Origin: Palsa-461 sp963768185
GTDB taxonomy: Bacteria; Actinomycetota; Acidimicrobiia; Acidimicrobiales; RAAP-2
NCBI GenBank assembly: GCA_963768185.1
Contig: CAVYGS010000004.1
Location: 1,426,001 to 1,490,000 of the forward strand
DNA length: 64,000 nucleotides
Direction of reading: 5' to 3'
Part shown: positions 18,367 through 26,952 of the stretch, piece after piece
Layout: each line of letters opens with the position of its first letter
How positions within the stretch are numbered: the first letter of the stretch is position 1
Notes under the pieces: model-generated
Database searches by the model: none
What the model saw: only the letters and a program-made list of their open reading frames with translations
Told to the model about the DNA's origin: nothing
Made by a program: the position numbers and the translations under genes

Positions 18367-19614
18367 ATGCGCGACATCGAGTTCTACGCCCAGGTTCTGG
18401 GTCTGGTCGACCCGTGGTTCGTCGAGGGCGTCGACCTCTCGATCGAGAACAAGCGAGTGGACATCGTCGTCTCGCACCACGAGGGCCGCCGGTGGGCCTG
18501 TCCGAAGTGCGAGGTCGAGCTGCCCCTCTACGACCACGCCGAAGAGAGGGCCTGGCGCCACCTCGACACCGGCGGGTTCCCTACCTGGCTCCACGCCCGC
18601 CCGCCCCGGGTCAAGTGCCCGACCGACGGGGTGCGCCAGGTGCACCTCCCTTGGGCCGAGCCCCGCAGCCACTTCACCCGAGCCTTCGAGCGCTTCGCTA
18701 TCGACGTGCTCAAAGAGACCGACATCTCCGGGGCGTCCAACATCTTGAAGACGTCATGGGACGAGTGCTGGGGCATCATGTCCCGGGCGGTCGCCCGGGG
18801 CCGAGCAGCCAAAGAACACCAGGTCCCGGCCCTGATCGGCGTGGACGAGAAGGCGGCCCGCAAGGGCCACTCCTATCTCACGCTGGTCTATGACATCGCC
18901 GGCGGCACCGTCGAGTACATCGCCGACGACCGCAAGCAGACGAGCCTCGACCCCTACTTCGAAAGCTGCAGCCCCGAAGAGCGAGCGGGGATCAGAGCGG
19001 TCGTCATGGACATGTGGCCGGCCTACATCAACTCGGTCGAAGCGCACCTGGTCGATGCCCACGACAAGATCGTCTTCGACCGCTTCCACATCATGAAACA
19101 CATGGGTGAGGCCGTCGACACCGTGCGCAAGCGCGAGCACCGAGAGCTGCGCTCGACGGGGATCGACACGCTGACCGGATCGAAGTACCTGTGGCTCTAC
19201 GCCGAGAAGAACCTGCCCGACAAGCACAAGAGCGCGTTCGGATCCCTCAAGGCCCTCAACTTGAAGACAGCCCGGGCCTGGGCCATCAAGGAGTCGCTCT
19301 CGGTGCTCTGGCACTACCGTCGTCTCGGCTGGGCCACCAAGTTCTACACGCAGTGGTTCTTCTGGGCCACGCACTCGCGTCTACAACCCGTCATCGACGT
19401 CGCCTACATGATCAAGCGCCATCTCTACGGAGTGCTCAACTACTTCTCGGCAGCCCGCATCACCAATGCTGCTGCAGAAGGGCTCAACTCGAAGATCCAG
19501 ACCATCAAGAAGATGGCCTACGGCTTGCGCAACAAGGAGCACTTCAAGACGGCCATCTTCTTCCACTGCGGTGGGCTACAGCTTTACCCAGCTACCCACG
19601 GAGAAGCCGGATGA
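18367..19614 (+). CDS. ISL3-family transposase
   Basis: Complete 415-residue DDE transposase. A zinc-finger-like N-terminus (CPKCEVELPLYDH) and a helix-turn-helix region precede the catalytic core: GVDEKAARKGHSY (first Asp), VVMDMWPAYINSV (second Asp), and AAAEGLNSKIQTIKKMAYG (Glu). The frame is uninterrupted, so the element may still be active. ATG 18367 is chosen; the open frame extends upstream through the repeat-rich leader without conserved sequence. Codon use matches the neighbours. Confidence 0.93.
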   Translation: MRDIEFYAQVLGLVDPWFVEGVDLSIENKRVDIVVSHHEGRRWACPKCEVELPLYDHAEERAWRHLDTGGFPTWLHARPPRVKCPTDGVRQVHLPWAEPRSHFTRAFERFAIDVLKETDISGASNILKTSWDECWGIMSRAVARGRAAKEHQVPALIGVDEKAARKGHSYLTLVYDIAGGTVEYIADDRKQTSLDPYFESCSPEERAGIRAVVMDMWPAYINSVEAHLVDAHDKIVFDRFHIMKHMGEAVDTVRKREHRELRSTGIDTLTGSKYLWLYAEKNLPDKHKSAFGSLKALNLKTARAWAIKESLSVLWHYRRLGWATKFYTQWFFWATHSRLQPVIDVAYMIKRHLYGVLNYFSAARITNAAAEGLNSKIQTIKKMAYGLRNKEHFKTAIFFHCGGLQLYPATHGEAG

Positions 19615-19623
19615 CCCCTTTTT

Positions 19624-20523
19624 CTAACGCCCCTCGGTTGCCGCCTTGGCGAGCTCCTGGGGGCCCGAGGCCGGGTACCCCTTGGCCTCACGGATTGCCG
19701 CTCCCCAGCGCGAGAGGATCGAGACGAGCTCATCGAGGTCGTCACCCAGGGCGTCGACAAGGCTCTTGCATTGCGCGTCCGTCGCCACCTCGATCCGTTC
19801 GCGCTCGGCCAAACCCTGGTCGGTGAGCCCACCATCGGCGAGCCACCCTCGCGCAATCAGCTGGGCTTCGGCGATGTCGAAGTCGGCGTCGCTCCAGGCT
19901 CGGGTCCGGCTGTACGAGCGGAGGGGCAGGGCCCAGTACGACTCGGTGAACAGGCACATCTCGCACACGTTGAGACCGGCCGACGTCCACACGTTGATGT
20001 GGGAATCTCCGCGGTACTCGCGCAGCATGTCGGCGCGCCGCCACATCGCACCGACCGGATCGGTGGGCAGGTCCAACGATGCCAAACCTCCGTACAACGG
20101 CCGGCCCTCGGCGCGCAACGGCTCGACCGACCGTGCCAACAACTCGTTTGCACAGTCCAGCCCGTCCGGCTGCTCCCCGACGATGCGCACTAGCTGGGCA
20201 ATCGCACCTTCGTCGCGTGCTGCGCAGATCGCCTCCGCACTGGTGAGCGACCAGCCGCGGTCGATCAGACTGACGACAACCACCGGATTGAACACGCCGA
20301 AGGCCGCAGCAACGACTTCACCGGGTACCTGGCCCATCACCGACCCGCGAGAGGTGAAATACGCCGCCATCTCGGGTGCCGCGATGCCGGAGAATTCGCC
20401 CGGGCTCGGTCCGAACCCCAACTGCTCATAGTTCGCGTGCGCTTCGGGCGCGAAGTACACCTGCGCGGCCACCGGCTCGAGGGCGGCAGCCAATGCCCGT
20501 GCCCTCTTCGACAGCTCGTCCAC
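19624..20523 (-). CDS. SCO6745-family protein
   Basis: A 299-residue actinobacterial protein of the SCO6745 type, whose biochemical role is not established. It is mostly alpha-helical; the N-terminal half (RALAAALEPVAAQVYFAPEA, ANYEQLGFGPSPGEFSGIAAPEMAAYF) and the region DSHINVWTSAGLNVCEM are the recognisable blocks. The C-terminal part resembles a winged-helix domain (SDADFDIAEAQLIARGWL...LTDQGLAERERIE). GTG 20523 with GAGGTT upstream is the chosen start. The ISL3 element ends about 10 bases beyond its stop, so the last residues may have been altered. An MTHFR-like gene lies 73 bases upstream on the same strand. Confidence 0.72.
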   Translation of the reverse strand: MDELSKRARALAAALEPVAAQVYFAPEAHANYEQLGFGPSPGEFSGIAAPEMAAYFTSRGSVMGQVPGEVVAAAFGVFNPVVVVSLIDRGWSLTSAEAICAARDEGAIAQLVRIVGEQPDGLDCANELLARSVEPLRAEGRPLYGGLASLDLPTDPVGAMWRRADMLREYRGDSHINVWTSAGLNVCEMCLFTESYWALPLRSYSRTRAWSDADFDIAEAQLIARGWLADGGLTDQGLAERERIEVATDAQCKSLVDALGDDLDELVSILSRWGAAIREAKGYPASGPQELAKAATEGR

Positions 20524-20596
20524 GGCAACCTCCTCGATCAGGGCGAAATCTAGACTTCGGTCGTGCCGGGGCTCGGACGAGGCGAGTCGAGCTCCC

Positions 20597-21388
20597 TCAG
20601 TTCCGGCCCCACCCCTTCCGTTCCAGACGGAAAGCCAAGGTGCGATACCGGCCCACTGGGACCAGGTGCACGCCTTCGAAGGCCCCACTCGTCCGGATGT
20701 CAAGCATCAGCGAGCAAGCCAAGTCGACGCCGGCATCAGGATCGCGGTCTAGGTGGTCCAACAGTGTGCCCGGGACTTCGATCTGGCTGGTTGCCTCGGC
20801 GAGCCCCTTGGCCATCGAAACGCTCGGCACGACCATGATGCCCGCGAAGACCGGGCCGTTGAAGTGCAGTGACTCTCGCCACCGAAGCAGCGCGTCAAGG
20901 TCGAAGGAGGCTTGAACAAACAGAAAGTCGGCCTCGAGCTTCCAAGGCGGCAGCGCCGTGAGACGAGTGGTGACACCTACGGAAAACGGGTCATGACCGG
21001 CGAAGGTGTGTGAGCTGCCGAAGGTTCGGACCTCGTCGAGCATCCCCTGCACGTTGAGGTCCGTCGAACGAGCTCCCGATACTGGCTGATCGCCGTAGAC
21101 ACACAGGAACCGGTCGACGCCATAAGCGGCAGCCGTGAGGAGGTCTCGCCGGAAACCAAGCCGGTTGCGGTCACGGCAGTTGAGGCAGGCGATTGCTGTC
21201 GCCCCCATGGTCGCGACCTCGTGAGCCACGGCAACGCTGGAAACGGTGGCCCGTCCCAGGTGATTGTCCGGGATGAGGAAGGAGTCGGCGATGGGGGAGA
21301 GCACCTCCACTTGACGGCGCACACGAGCCAAATCGGGCGTGGTCGCCGGCTCGACCTCGGCGATGAGTTCAAATCGCGAGCCGCCCAT
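20597..21388 (-). CDS. Methylenetetrahydrofolate reductase-like protein
   Basis: A 263-residue TIM-barrel protein of the MTHFR family. Landmarks are the start FELIAEVEPATTPDLARVRRQVE, AIACLNCRDRNRLGFRRDLL, and LEADFLFVQASFDLDALLRW (family 'FxxTQxxFD'-like segment). It is shorter than E. coli MetF and could be a non-canonical or F420-dependent reductase, as described in mycobacteria, or may act on another C1-carrier. ATG 21388 (MGGSRFELIAEVEP) is chosen over an upstream ATG that overlaps the divergent gene. It is divergent from an LLM enzyme and upstream of the SCO6745-type gene; F420 could link all three. Confidence 0.75.
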   Translation of the reverse strand: MGGSRFELIAEVEPATTPDLARVRRQVEVLSPIADSFLIPDNHLGRATVSSVAVAHEVATMGATAIACLNCRDRNRLGFRRDLLTAAAYGVDRFLCVYGDQPVSGARSTDLNVQGMLDEVRTFGSSHTFAGHDPFSVGVTTRLTALPPWKLEADFLFVQASFDLDALLRWRESLHFNGPVFAGIMVVPSVSMAKGLAEATSQIEVPGTLLDHLDRDPDAGVDLACSLMLDIRTSGAFEGVHLVPVGRYRTLAFRLERKGWGRN

Positions 21389-21501
21389 GCAAAACGGTAC
21401 CGTCCGCTGGTGCGCTGCGTGTCTGCTCGACACGGGATAGACAACGAGTGGCCGAGAGCCACCCGATAGTGCATTGGGCAACAGCTTGGGAGGCGATTGG
21501 G

Positions 21502-22410
21502 ATGCGCTTGGGAATCTCGCTTGGCACCACCTATCGGCCGGGAGACCCGGACGGAGCCACGTCGGTCATCCGCCAAGCTCGAGCGGCACGCGAGGCTGAC
21601 CTCAACACGCTCTCGGTCGGTGACCACCACGCGACGGGGCCGATGCCCTACCTGCAGAACGTTCCCATGCTGGGACGCCTGTTGGCCGAATGGGACGACC
21701 AGCCAGCCGGCTGCCTGTTCCTGGTGCCGTTGTGGCATCCGGTGCTCCTGGCCGAACAGGTCGGAACGCTTGCCGACATCGCGGCGGGACCATTCATCAT
21801 CCAGACCGGCTTGGGGGGTGGTTCGGCGCAGTTCCGAGCCATGGGTGTGTCCACGGCCGCTCGGGCCAGCCGCCTGGAGGAGGCCATCGGCCTCATTCGG
21901 GCGTTGTTGCGCGGCGAGACCGTGACGAGCGCACTCTTCGGGTTCGAGGATGCGCACGTCGCGCCCTTGCCGATGAAGGGCACCGAATGGTGGGTCGGAG
22001 GCGGGACACCCAAGGCGATCGACCGGGCGGCCAGGCTCGGCGACTGCTGGTACGGGAACGCCGATCTCACCGAGGTCTCCGCTCGGGAGCTGATGGAGGT
22101 CTACCGAGAGGCCTGTGCACGCCACGGGTGCGAGCCAGTACGGATCCCTATTCGAAAGGACGTGTTCGTCGCCGAGACAAGGGCCGAAGCAGAGCACCTG
22201 GGCGACGCGCTGATGAGCGCCGGATACCGGGGATTCGATCGGGGTGCCGTTGCCTACGGGGACCCAGAGACCGTTGCTGAGCAACTGGCCGTGTTCGGAG
22301 AGCTCGGGTTCACGGACGTCATCATCCGCACGATGCCTGCTCCATTGGATGAGGCAGTGCGATCGGTGGAGCTGTGCGGGGAGGTCCGAGTTCGACTTCA
22401 GTCGGCCTGA
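21502..22410 (+). CDS. LLM-class F420-dependent oxidoreductase
   Basis: A 302-residue luciferase-like enzyme. It starts MRLGISLGTTYRPGDPDGAT; GDHHATGPMPYLQNVPML and LADIAAGPFIIQTGLGGGSAQF are the barrel segments, with QTGLGGG corresponding to the usual GxGxG loop. A C-terminal segment (VAYGDPETVAEQLAVFGELG) is the family's conserved 'GtpexVaexl' helix. ATG 21502 has GGGAGG 13 bases upstream. It is divergent from the MTHFR-like gene with 113 bases between starts, a likely shared promoter region. Confidence 0.85.
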   Translation: MRLGISLGTTYRPGDPDGATSVIRQARAAREADLNTLSVGDHHATGPMPYLQNVPMLGRLLAEWDDQPAGCLFLVPLWHPVLLAEQVGTLADIAAGPFIIQTGLGGGSAQFRAMGVSTAARASRLEEAIGLIRALLRGETVTSALFGFEDAHVAPLPMKGTEWWVGGGTPKAIDRAARLGDCWYGNADLTEVSARELMEVYREACARHGCEPVRIPIRKDVFVAETRAEAEHLGDALMSAGYRGFDRGAVAYGDPETVAEQLAVFGELGFTDVIIRTMPAPLDEAVRSVELCGEVRVRLQSA

Positions 22411-22422
22411 CGTGTTCGAGGC

Positions 22423-22839
22423 CTAGGCGCGATTCGAAGGTCCTCCGACAAGTGGGCGGCAGATCTCAGGAGCCAGATCGAGGATCGTTCTGTCATCTGT
22501 CACGAGAGAGAGCTGTCGCTCCTCCGCCAGAGCGACATAGGCGGCGTCGTACGCAGTAAGTCCAGCTGCGACCCAGGAGGCCACAGATTGCGATTCCGGC
22601 TCTCCCACCTCGAATGAGAGCGCCTCGAGATCCGCCGCAAGCTCGAGGAGGGCGTCCCTATTCCATTTCCACCTGCGGCCTGCCACATCGAGGAGCTCCA
22701 GAAACAGGAGGGCTGGTGCGACCACACAGAGCCGACCGGATTCGTATTCCCGGCGGAGCTCACGAGCTTCGGAAGATCCGCGCTGCTCGGTGGCAAACCA
22801 CTTGAGGACAACCGAAGCGTCCAGGACGGCTTCGCTCAA
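22423..22839 (-). CDS. vapC: VapC-type PIN-domain toxin
   Basis: A 138-residue PIN-domain ribonuclease, the toxin half of a type II toxin-antitoxin pair. The acidic triad or tetrad is visible: Asp-7 in AVLDASVVLKW, Glu-48 in LFLELLDVAG, the Asp in GLTAYDAAYVALA, and the VTDD pair near the C-terminus. Members cleave tRNA or rRNA. Its ATG overlaps the stop of the antitoxin gene (ATGA), so the two are translationally coupled. Confidence 0.9.
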   Translation of the reverse strand: MSEAVLDASVVLKWFATEQRGSSEARELRREYESGRLCVVAPALLFLELLDVAGRRWKWNRDALLELAADLEALSFEVGEPESQSVASWVAAGLTAYDAAYVALAEERQLSLVTDDRTILDLAPEICRPLVGGPSNRA

Positions 22840-23087
22840 CGAGCGTTCCGATCGGCTCGTACGGCCGCAGTTGCATCCTCCTCGGAGGGCTGGGCGTCGA
22901 ACAGTTTTTGGAGTCGAGCGAGGGCGCGCCGGGCTTGTTGACTGGCTCCGGGCCCGCGATCTTGACCCAGATCGCGGGCCGCCAGTCGAGCCAGGTAGGC
23001 ACTTCGGGTCAGTCCCGCCGATCGTGCGGCACGGTCGATCCTGGCGAGCAGCTGGTCATCGAGAGATACAAGGATCTTGCGCACCAT
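22836..23087 (-). CDS. vapB: VapB-type ribbon-helix-helix antitoxin
   Basis: An 83-residue antitoxin. The N-terminal MVRKILVSLDDQLLARIDRA and GLTRSAYLARLAARDLG form a ribbon-helix-helix DNA-binding domain; the remaining tail should wrap the PIN toxin. ATG 23087 is chosen because the helix pattern begins there and a perfect 16-bp palindrome sits immediately upstream, as expected for an autoregulated operon. A perfect 12-bp stem-loop lies within the coding region. Confidence 0.85.
   Translation of the reverse strand: MVRKILVSLDDQLLARIDRAARSAGLTRSAYLARLAARDLGQDRGPGASQQARRALARLQKLFDAQPSEEDATAAVRADRNAR
22951..22980. repeat. Perfect 12-bp stem-loop inside vapB
   Basis: GGCCCGCGATCT (22951-22962) and AGATCGCGGGCC (22969-22980) pair perfectly around a six-base loop TGACCC. 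It lies inside the antitoxin coding sequence and could affect translation or mRNA stability between antitoxin and toxin. Confidence 0.7.
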
Positions 23088-23092
23088 GCCAA

Positions 23093-23108
23093 GGATATCC
23101 GGATATCC
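23093..23108. promoter_or_regulatory. Putative VapBC operator
   Basis: GGATATCCGGATATCC is a perfect 16-bp palindrome made of two 8-bp palindromes. It ends five bases upstream of the vapB start codon, where a ribbon-helix-helix dimer pair could bind and block both transcription and ribosome loading. No purine-rich ribosome-binding site exists between the palindrome and the ATG, so the message may be leaderless. Confidence 0.65.
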
Positions 23109-23274
23109 GACCTTGACGACGCGCCTCCGTGGTCCCAAGTAAAGGTGGCGGTCGACGGCATGTGCAGTTGGGGAGTCGCCCCCGGCCGCCAAGGTCTCCC
23201 AGCCAGAAGAAGGTGTCCTACAAGCGATGCCGCACCTCGCCCGCCGTCGGCCAGGCGAGTCATGTGCTACCGTG

Positions 23275-23290
23275 TTGAGCGCGTGCTCAA
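23275..23290. promoter_or_regulatory. Putative TetR operator
   Basis: TTGAGCGCGTGCTCAA consists of perfect 6-bp inverted arms (TTGAGC/GCTCAA) around GCGT. It lies 25 bases before the ATG of a TetR-family gene, the usual place for autoregulation. A half-site-like GCTCAA recurs at about 23298-23303. Confidence 0.6.
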
Positions 23291-23315
23291 ATAGACCGCT
23301 CAATAAGAGGGGCTA

Positions 23316-23981
23316 ATGGCGAGATCCGGAAGCGCGAGCCGGCCGATGGAGCGCTCGAGCGACACCCGTCGAGCACTCGTGGAGGCGGCTGTCGACGTGC
23401 TGCGTCACGACGGTTTCGCGGCGGCGACGGCGCGGACGATCGCTGCTCGTGCCGGCGTCAATCAGGGACTGGTCTTCTACCACTTCGGTTCGGTGGTCAG
23501 CCTTTTGCTCGCCGCCCTCGACGAGGTGAGCGCGCAACGCCGGGAGAGACTTGAGCGTTCGCTAGCCGACGTTGACCGCCCCAGTGAGCTCGTCGAGCTG
23601 GCGGCGCGGGTCTTCAGCGAGGATCTCGACACCGGCGACGCCGCACTGCTCGTCGAGATGATCGCCGGGGCCGCGTCCACCCCGGGCCTCGGTGCCCAGG
23701 TCAAGTCACGGATGGATCCCTGGACGGAGTTCGCCGTCGCTGCCCTGGACCGGGCTCTCGACGGCTCCCCCCTTGCCAGCGTGGTGGAGCCCGCCGAGAT
23801 GGCGCATGCCGTCGTCGCGTTGTACCTCGGGCTGGAGTTGCTTTCGCATCTCGACGGTGATCGCACCGCGGCACTGGCGCTCTTCGACCGAGCCCGCCAG
23901 TTCGCTTCCATCGCCGATCTCATTGCCGGGGCACCGCTCGCCCCGGTTCGGACGTCGAACGCATCAGAGGAGGAACCGTGA
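23316..23981 (+). CDS. TetR-family transcriptional regulator
   Basis: A 221-residue repressor. The N-terminal helix-turn-helix is clear: RALVEAAVDVLRHDGFAAAT then TIAARAGVNQGLVFYHFGS (about residues 20-60). The C-terminal ligand-binding domain is typical. It starts at ATG 23316 after AGAGGGG, downstream of an operator-like palindrome. It overlaps the next gene by 4 bases (GTGA), so it probably controls that NAD(P)-binding protein and itself. Confidence 0.92.
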   Translation: MARSGSASRPMERSSDTRRALVEAAVDVLRHDGFAAATARTIAARAGVNQGLVFYHFGSVVSLLLAALDEVSAQRRERLERSLADVDRPSELVELAARVFSEDLDTGDAALLVEMIAGAASTPGLGAQVKSRMDPWTEFAVAALDRALDGSPLASVVEPAEMAHAVVALYLGLELLSHLDGDRTAALALFDRARQFASIADLIAGAPLAPVRTSNASEEEP

Positions 23982-24961
23982 ACCCCACCGCACCGCCATC
24001 GAGTTCGAGGGCACCAACCATCAGCTCAGAAAGGCGAGTCGGGAACGACGATTCGGGCCTCGACGCCGTCACCGGCGCCTTCAGCTACTCGGGCGCGGCG
24101 ATCGCCCGTCAGCTGATTGCCGCGGGCCGTCGGGTATGCACGCTTACCGGTCATCCCGAGCGGTCCTCGGACCAGTCCGGCATCGACGTCCGACCGCTCG
24201 ACTTCGACGACCCTGCGGGGCTCGTCGAATCGCTGGCCGGAGCGACGACGCTGTACAACACGTACTGGGTGCGCTTCGCGCACGGCGGGATTGATCACAC
24301 GCTCGCCGTCGAGAACTCCCGGACGCTGTTCCAGGCAGCCAAACGGGCCGGCGTCCGCAAGATCGTCCACGTGTCGATCCTTCACCCATGCGCCGCTTCC
24401 CCGTATCCGTACTTCCGGGGCAAGGCGCTCGTCGAGCGCGCGCTTGCCGAGACCGGTCTCGGGTACGCGTCTCTGCGCCCTTCGGTGCTTTTCGACGAGC
24501 GAGGGGTCCTGCTCAACAACATCGCGTGGCTCCTCCGCAGACTGCCGGTGTTCGGTATCGGCGGGCGGGGCGACTACCGACTTCGGCCCACCCATGTCGA
24601 CGACCTTGCCAGGCTCGCCGTCGAGGCCGCCCAGTGGCCGGAGGACCGAGTGGTGGACGCCGTGGGACCCGAGCGACCGACCCTTCTTGAACTCGTCCGA
24701 CAGATTCGAGCCGCCGTGGGCAGCCGGTCTCGCATCGTCCGGGTGCCCGCGCCTCTCCTGCTCGGGGCGTCCAAGGTGATCGGGGCAGCCGTGCGCGACG
24801 TCCTGCTCACCGCGGACGAGTACCGCTCGATGGCCGAGGGTCTGGCCGACTCGGATGCACCGGCCACCGGCACCGTCCGGCTCTCGGAGTGGTTGGCCGA
24901 CCACGGAGACGCCCTCGGCATTCGATATTCCAACGAGCTTGCACTTCACTTCGATCGCTAA
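23978..24961 (+). CDS. NAD(P)-binding epimerase/NmrA-like protein
   Basis: A 327-residue atypical short-chain dehydrogenase. The nucleotide-binding region is VTGAFSYSGAAIARQLIAAG, a TGxxGxxG variant, about 30 residues in. VHVSILHPCAASPYPYFRGKALVERALAETG resembles the NAD-dependent epimerase/NmrA pattern, with YFRGK in place of the usual YxxxK. It may be a ubiquinone-complex-assembly-like or sugar-modifying protein. GTG 23978 overlaps the TetR stop. Its stop overlaps the convergent pabBC stop by 4 bases. Confidence 0.8.
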   Translation: MNPTAPPSSSRAPTISSERRVGNDDSGLDAVTGAFSYSGAAIARQLIAAGRRVCTLTGHPERSSDQSGIDVRPLDFDDPAGLVESLAGATTLYNTYWVRFAHGGIDHTLAVENSRTLFQAAKRAGVRKIVHVSILHPCAASPYPYFRGKALVERALAETGLGYASLRPSVLFDERGVLLNNIAWLLRRLPVFGIGGRGDYRLRPTHVDDLARLAVEAAQWPEDRVVDAVGPERPTLLELVRQIRAAVGSRSRIVRVPAPLLLGASKVIGAAVRDVLLTADEYRSMAEGLADSDAPATGTVRLSEWLADHGDALGIRYSNELALHFDR

Positions 24962-26832
24962 CGGGAAGGCGGTCCCGGAGATGGGGGACCGTCGGATGTG
25001 CAGCGACAGGGATGACAGACTCGAGCGTCCCTCCATCCACGCAGTGAACTGAGTGTCGCGACTGCCGAGGCGGCACGAAGATCATCCACGGTGACGACCC
25101 GCTCGGCCAGGTGACCCGCCGCCAGCATTCGAGCCCGTTCCACCCCAGGCAAAAGGCCGCAGTGAAGCGCCGGCGTGTACCACTCTCCACCCAGGCGCAC
25201 CGCGAGGTTCGCCCGAGTGGTCTCGGTCACCTCGTTTCGCTCGTTCACGAGGACAACGTCGTCGGCGGCCGAGTGCCGGTGCATTCGCTCGTCGTAACGC
25301 CTGCGGTCGGTCGTCTTGTGGAACAGCATCACCTCGGAAGACGACACAGGCTCGAGGTCCACGCACAGGTGGAGTGTGGACGCTGCGATTTCAAGGTCCA
25401 GCGCTGCCGTCTCGATCTCGAGAACCCCGGTCGCTCGCAATACGAGGCGGACGAGCGCTGGCGTGCTCAGTCCCGCGACGGCCTTGGCAATCGTTTCTTC
25501 TCCGTCGGGGGGACATGCAAGGCCGAAGTACCTCGCGGAGGCCTTCAGGCGGGCAAGATGATCGCGGAGGTTGCGCACGGCGCCGCCTCGCCCGTCGGTT
25601 TCGAAGGCCATCGTCTCGATCAGGCCCTGGTCGGCTCCCAGGGTGGTTGGGGGCGGCCCGACGAGCGCTCGGGCCTTCAGCAGCACCTCGGCCCACTCAC
25701 GGCTTTCGAGCGATTCGCAGGTGATGCCGCCGCCCGTACCGTATTCGCCCAGGCCCTGCGCTTTGTCGATGACCGCGGTCCGGATGGCGACGGCGAAACG
25801 AGCAGTCGGGTGCCGATGTGGCGGTCCTAAGTGGGGCTCGAGGAAACCGACGGCGCCGCAATAGATCGAGCGGGGTGACGGCTCGATGTCGGCGATGACC
25901 GACATGGCTGAGACTTTGGGAGCACCCGTGACCGATGCGCAGGGGAAGAGCGCGCCGAACACTTCGGCCAGCCCGACATTGCCCGCCGTCCTGGCGGTGA
26001 CGGTAGAGGTGAGCTGCCACAGGCTCGGGTGTTGCTCGAGGCGCCAGAGGTTGGGAACCTCAACGCTGCCGGTGAGCGCGATGCGGCCGAGATCGTTGCG
26101 CAGGAGATCCACGACCATGACGTTCTCGGCTCGCTCCTTCGGAGAAGTGCGCAGCATGTCGGCGCGGCAGGCGTCGTCGAGCGACCACAGTCCTCTCGGT
26201 GCGGTGCCCTTCATCGGGCGAGTGGTGAGGATGCCAGAAGAGTGTTCGAAGAACAGCTCGGGAGACCCGCAGGCGACCGCCCACGAATCGGTCTCGAAGA
26301 ACGCGTGATAGCCACCGCGGTAGCTCGCCGTGAGTCGGGAGTACAACTCGAACGGATCGTCATCAGGAGACCAGGGTCGACGGAACCGGGTCGTGTAGTT
26401 CACGAGATAGGCATCACCTCGGGCGATGACATCACGGATCGTCTTGACGGCTGTGGCGTGGGTATGCGGGTCGACCTCGCAGTCCCAGCCCGGGACGCCG
26501 CCCTCCTCGCGTGCTGCGGTGTGCATTGCCCGAGGCAGTGAGGGCACGGGCTCGGCGTCGGCGAAGAGCCCGAACCATGCAAGCGGAAGGGTAGCGATCG
26601 CTCGACATTGTGGACTCGAGGTTGAGACCCGGAAGGCAGGATCAAAGGCCGGCGCGGCGTCGTAGGCGACGAAGCCAGCCACGTACCGTCCTCGACGAGC
26701 TGCCGCCTCGGCCTCGGCCAGGATCGCCGTCACGTCCGAGATCTGTCGGGATGCGAGCTGCCCGAGCGGGCGGCGCAGCTCAATGGAGCCCGCTCCTGCG
26801 GCGCTGTGGTCGATACGGCAGCGCATCAGCAT
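24958..26832 (-). CDS. pabB: Aminodeoxychorismate synthase component I fused to 4-amino-4-deoxychorismate lyase (PabB-PabC)
   Basis: About 624 residues. The N-terminal PabB domain makes aminodeoxychorismate from chorismate; its motifs are TTRPMKGTAPRG, ERAENVMVVDLLRNDLG and FPCASVTGAPKVSAM. The C-terminal third is a class IV aminotransferase-type lyase (LIETMAFETDGRGGAVRNLRDHLARL, then VLVNERNEVTETTRANLAVR and CGLLPGVERARML) that releases pyruvate to give p-aminobenzoate for folate. The fusion joins consecutive steps. ATG 26832 (MLMRCRIDHS) is preferred to the ATG 13 codons earlier. A proline-rich tail of about 20 residues follows the conserved SSLRGWRDA. No pabA is seen nearby. Confidence 0.9.
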   Translation of the reverse strand: MLMRCRIDHSAAGAGSIELRRPLGQLASRQISDVTAILAEAEAAARRGRYVAGFVAYDAAPAFDPAFRVSTSSPQCRAIATLPLAWFGLFADAEPVPSLPRAMHTAAREEGGVPGWDCEVDPHTHATAVKTIRDVIARGDAYLVNYTTRFRRPWSPDDDPFELYSRLTASYRGGYHAFFETDSWAVACGSPELFFEHSSGILTTRPMKGTAPRGLWSLDDACRADMLRTSPKERAENVMVVDLLRNDLGRIALTGSVEVPNLWRLEQHPSLWQLTSTVTARTAGNVGLAEVFGALFPCASVTGAPKVSAMSVIADIEPSPRSIYCGAVGFLEPHLGPPHRHPTARFAVAIRTAVIDKAQGLGEYGTGGGITCESLESREWAEVLLKARALVGPPPTTLGADQGLIETMAFETDGRGGAVRNLRDHLARLKASARYFGLACPPDGEETIAKAVAGLSTPALVRLVLRATGVLEIETAALDLEIAASTLHLCVDLEPVSSSEVMLFHKTTDRRRYDERMHRHSAADDVVLVNERNEVTETTRANLAVRLGGEWYTPALHCGLLPGVERARMLAAGHLAERVVTVDDLRAASAVATLSSLRGWRDARVCHPCRCTSDGPPSPGPPSR

Positions 26833-26952
26833 GCGTCGAGTCTGGTCGCTGGCTTGCGGCGTGCGAAACACTCACGGGCCGGACCCCGCGGATGTGACCG
26901 AGCGCGATCGGAGCAGGTTCGGCCTCGTCCGGGCCAGTTGGCCGCGAAGAAG

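Larger units (their letters stand above)
18169..19620 (+). mobile_element. ISL3-family insertion sequence (approximate limits)
   Basis: The element contains one intact transposase gene and a non-coding leader of about 190 bases. The limits are approximate: the right end abuts the stop of the convergent SCO6745-type gene at 19624, and the left end is placed at the second GGTTCAGGTCGG copy because of partial similarity between ends. No unambiguous terminal inverted repeat or 8-bp target duplication could be confirmed by eye. Confidence 0.6.
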
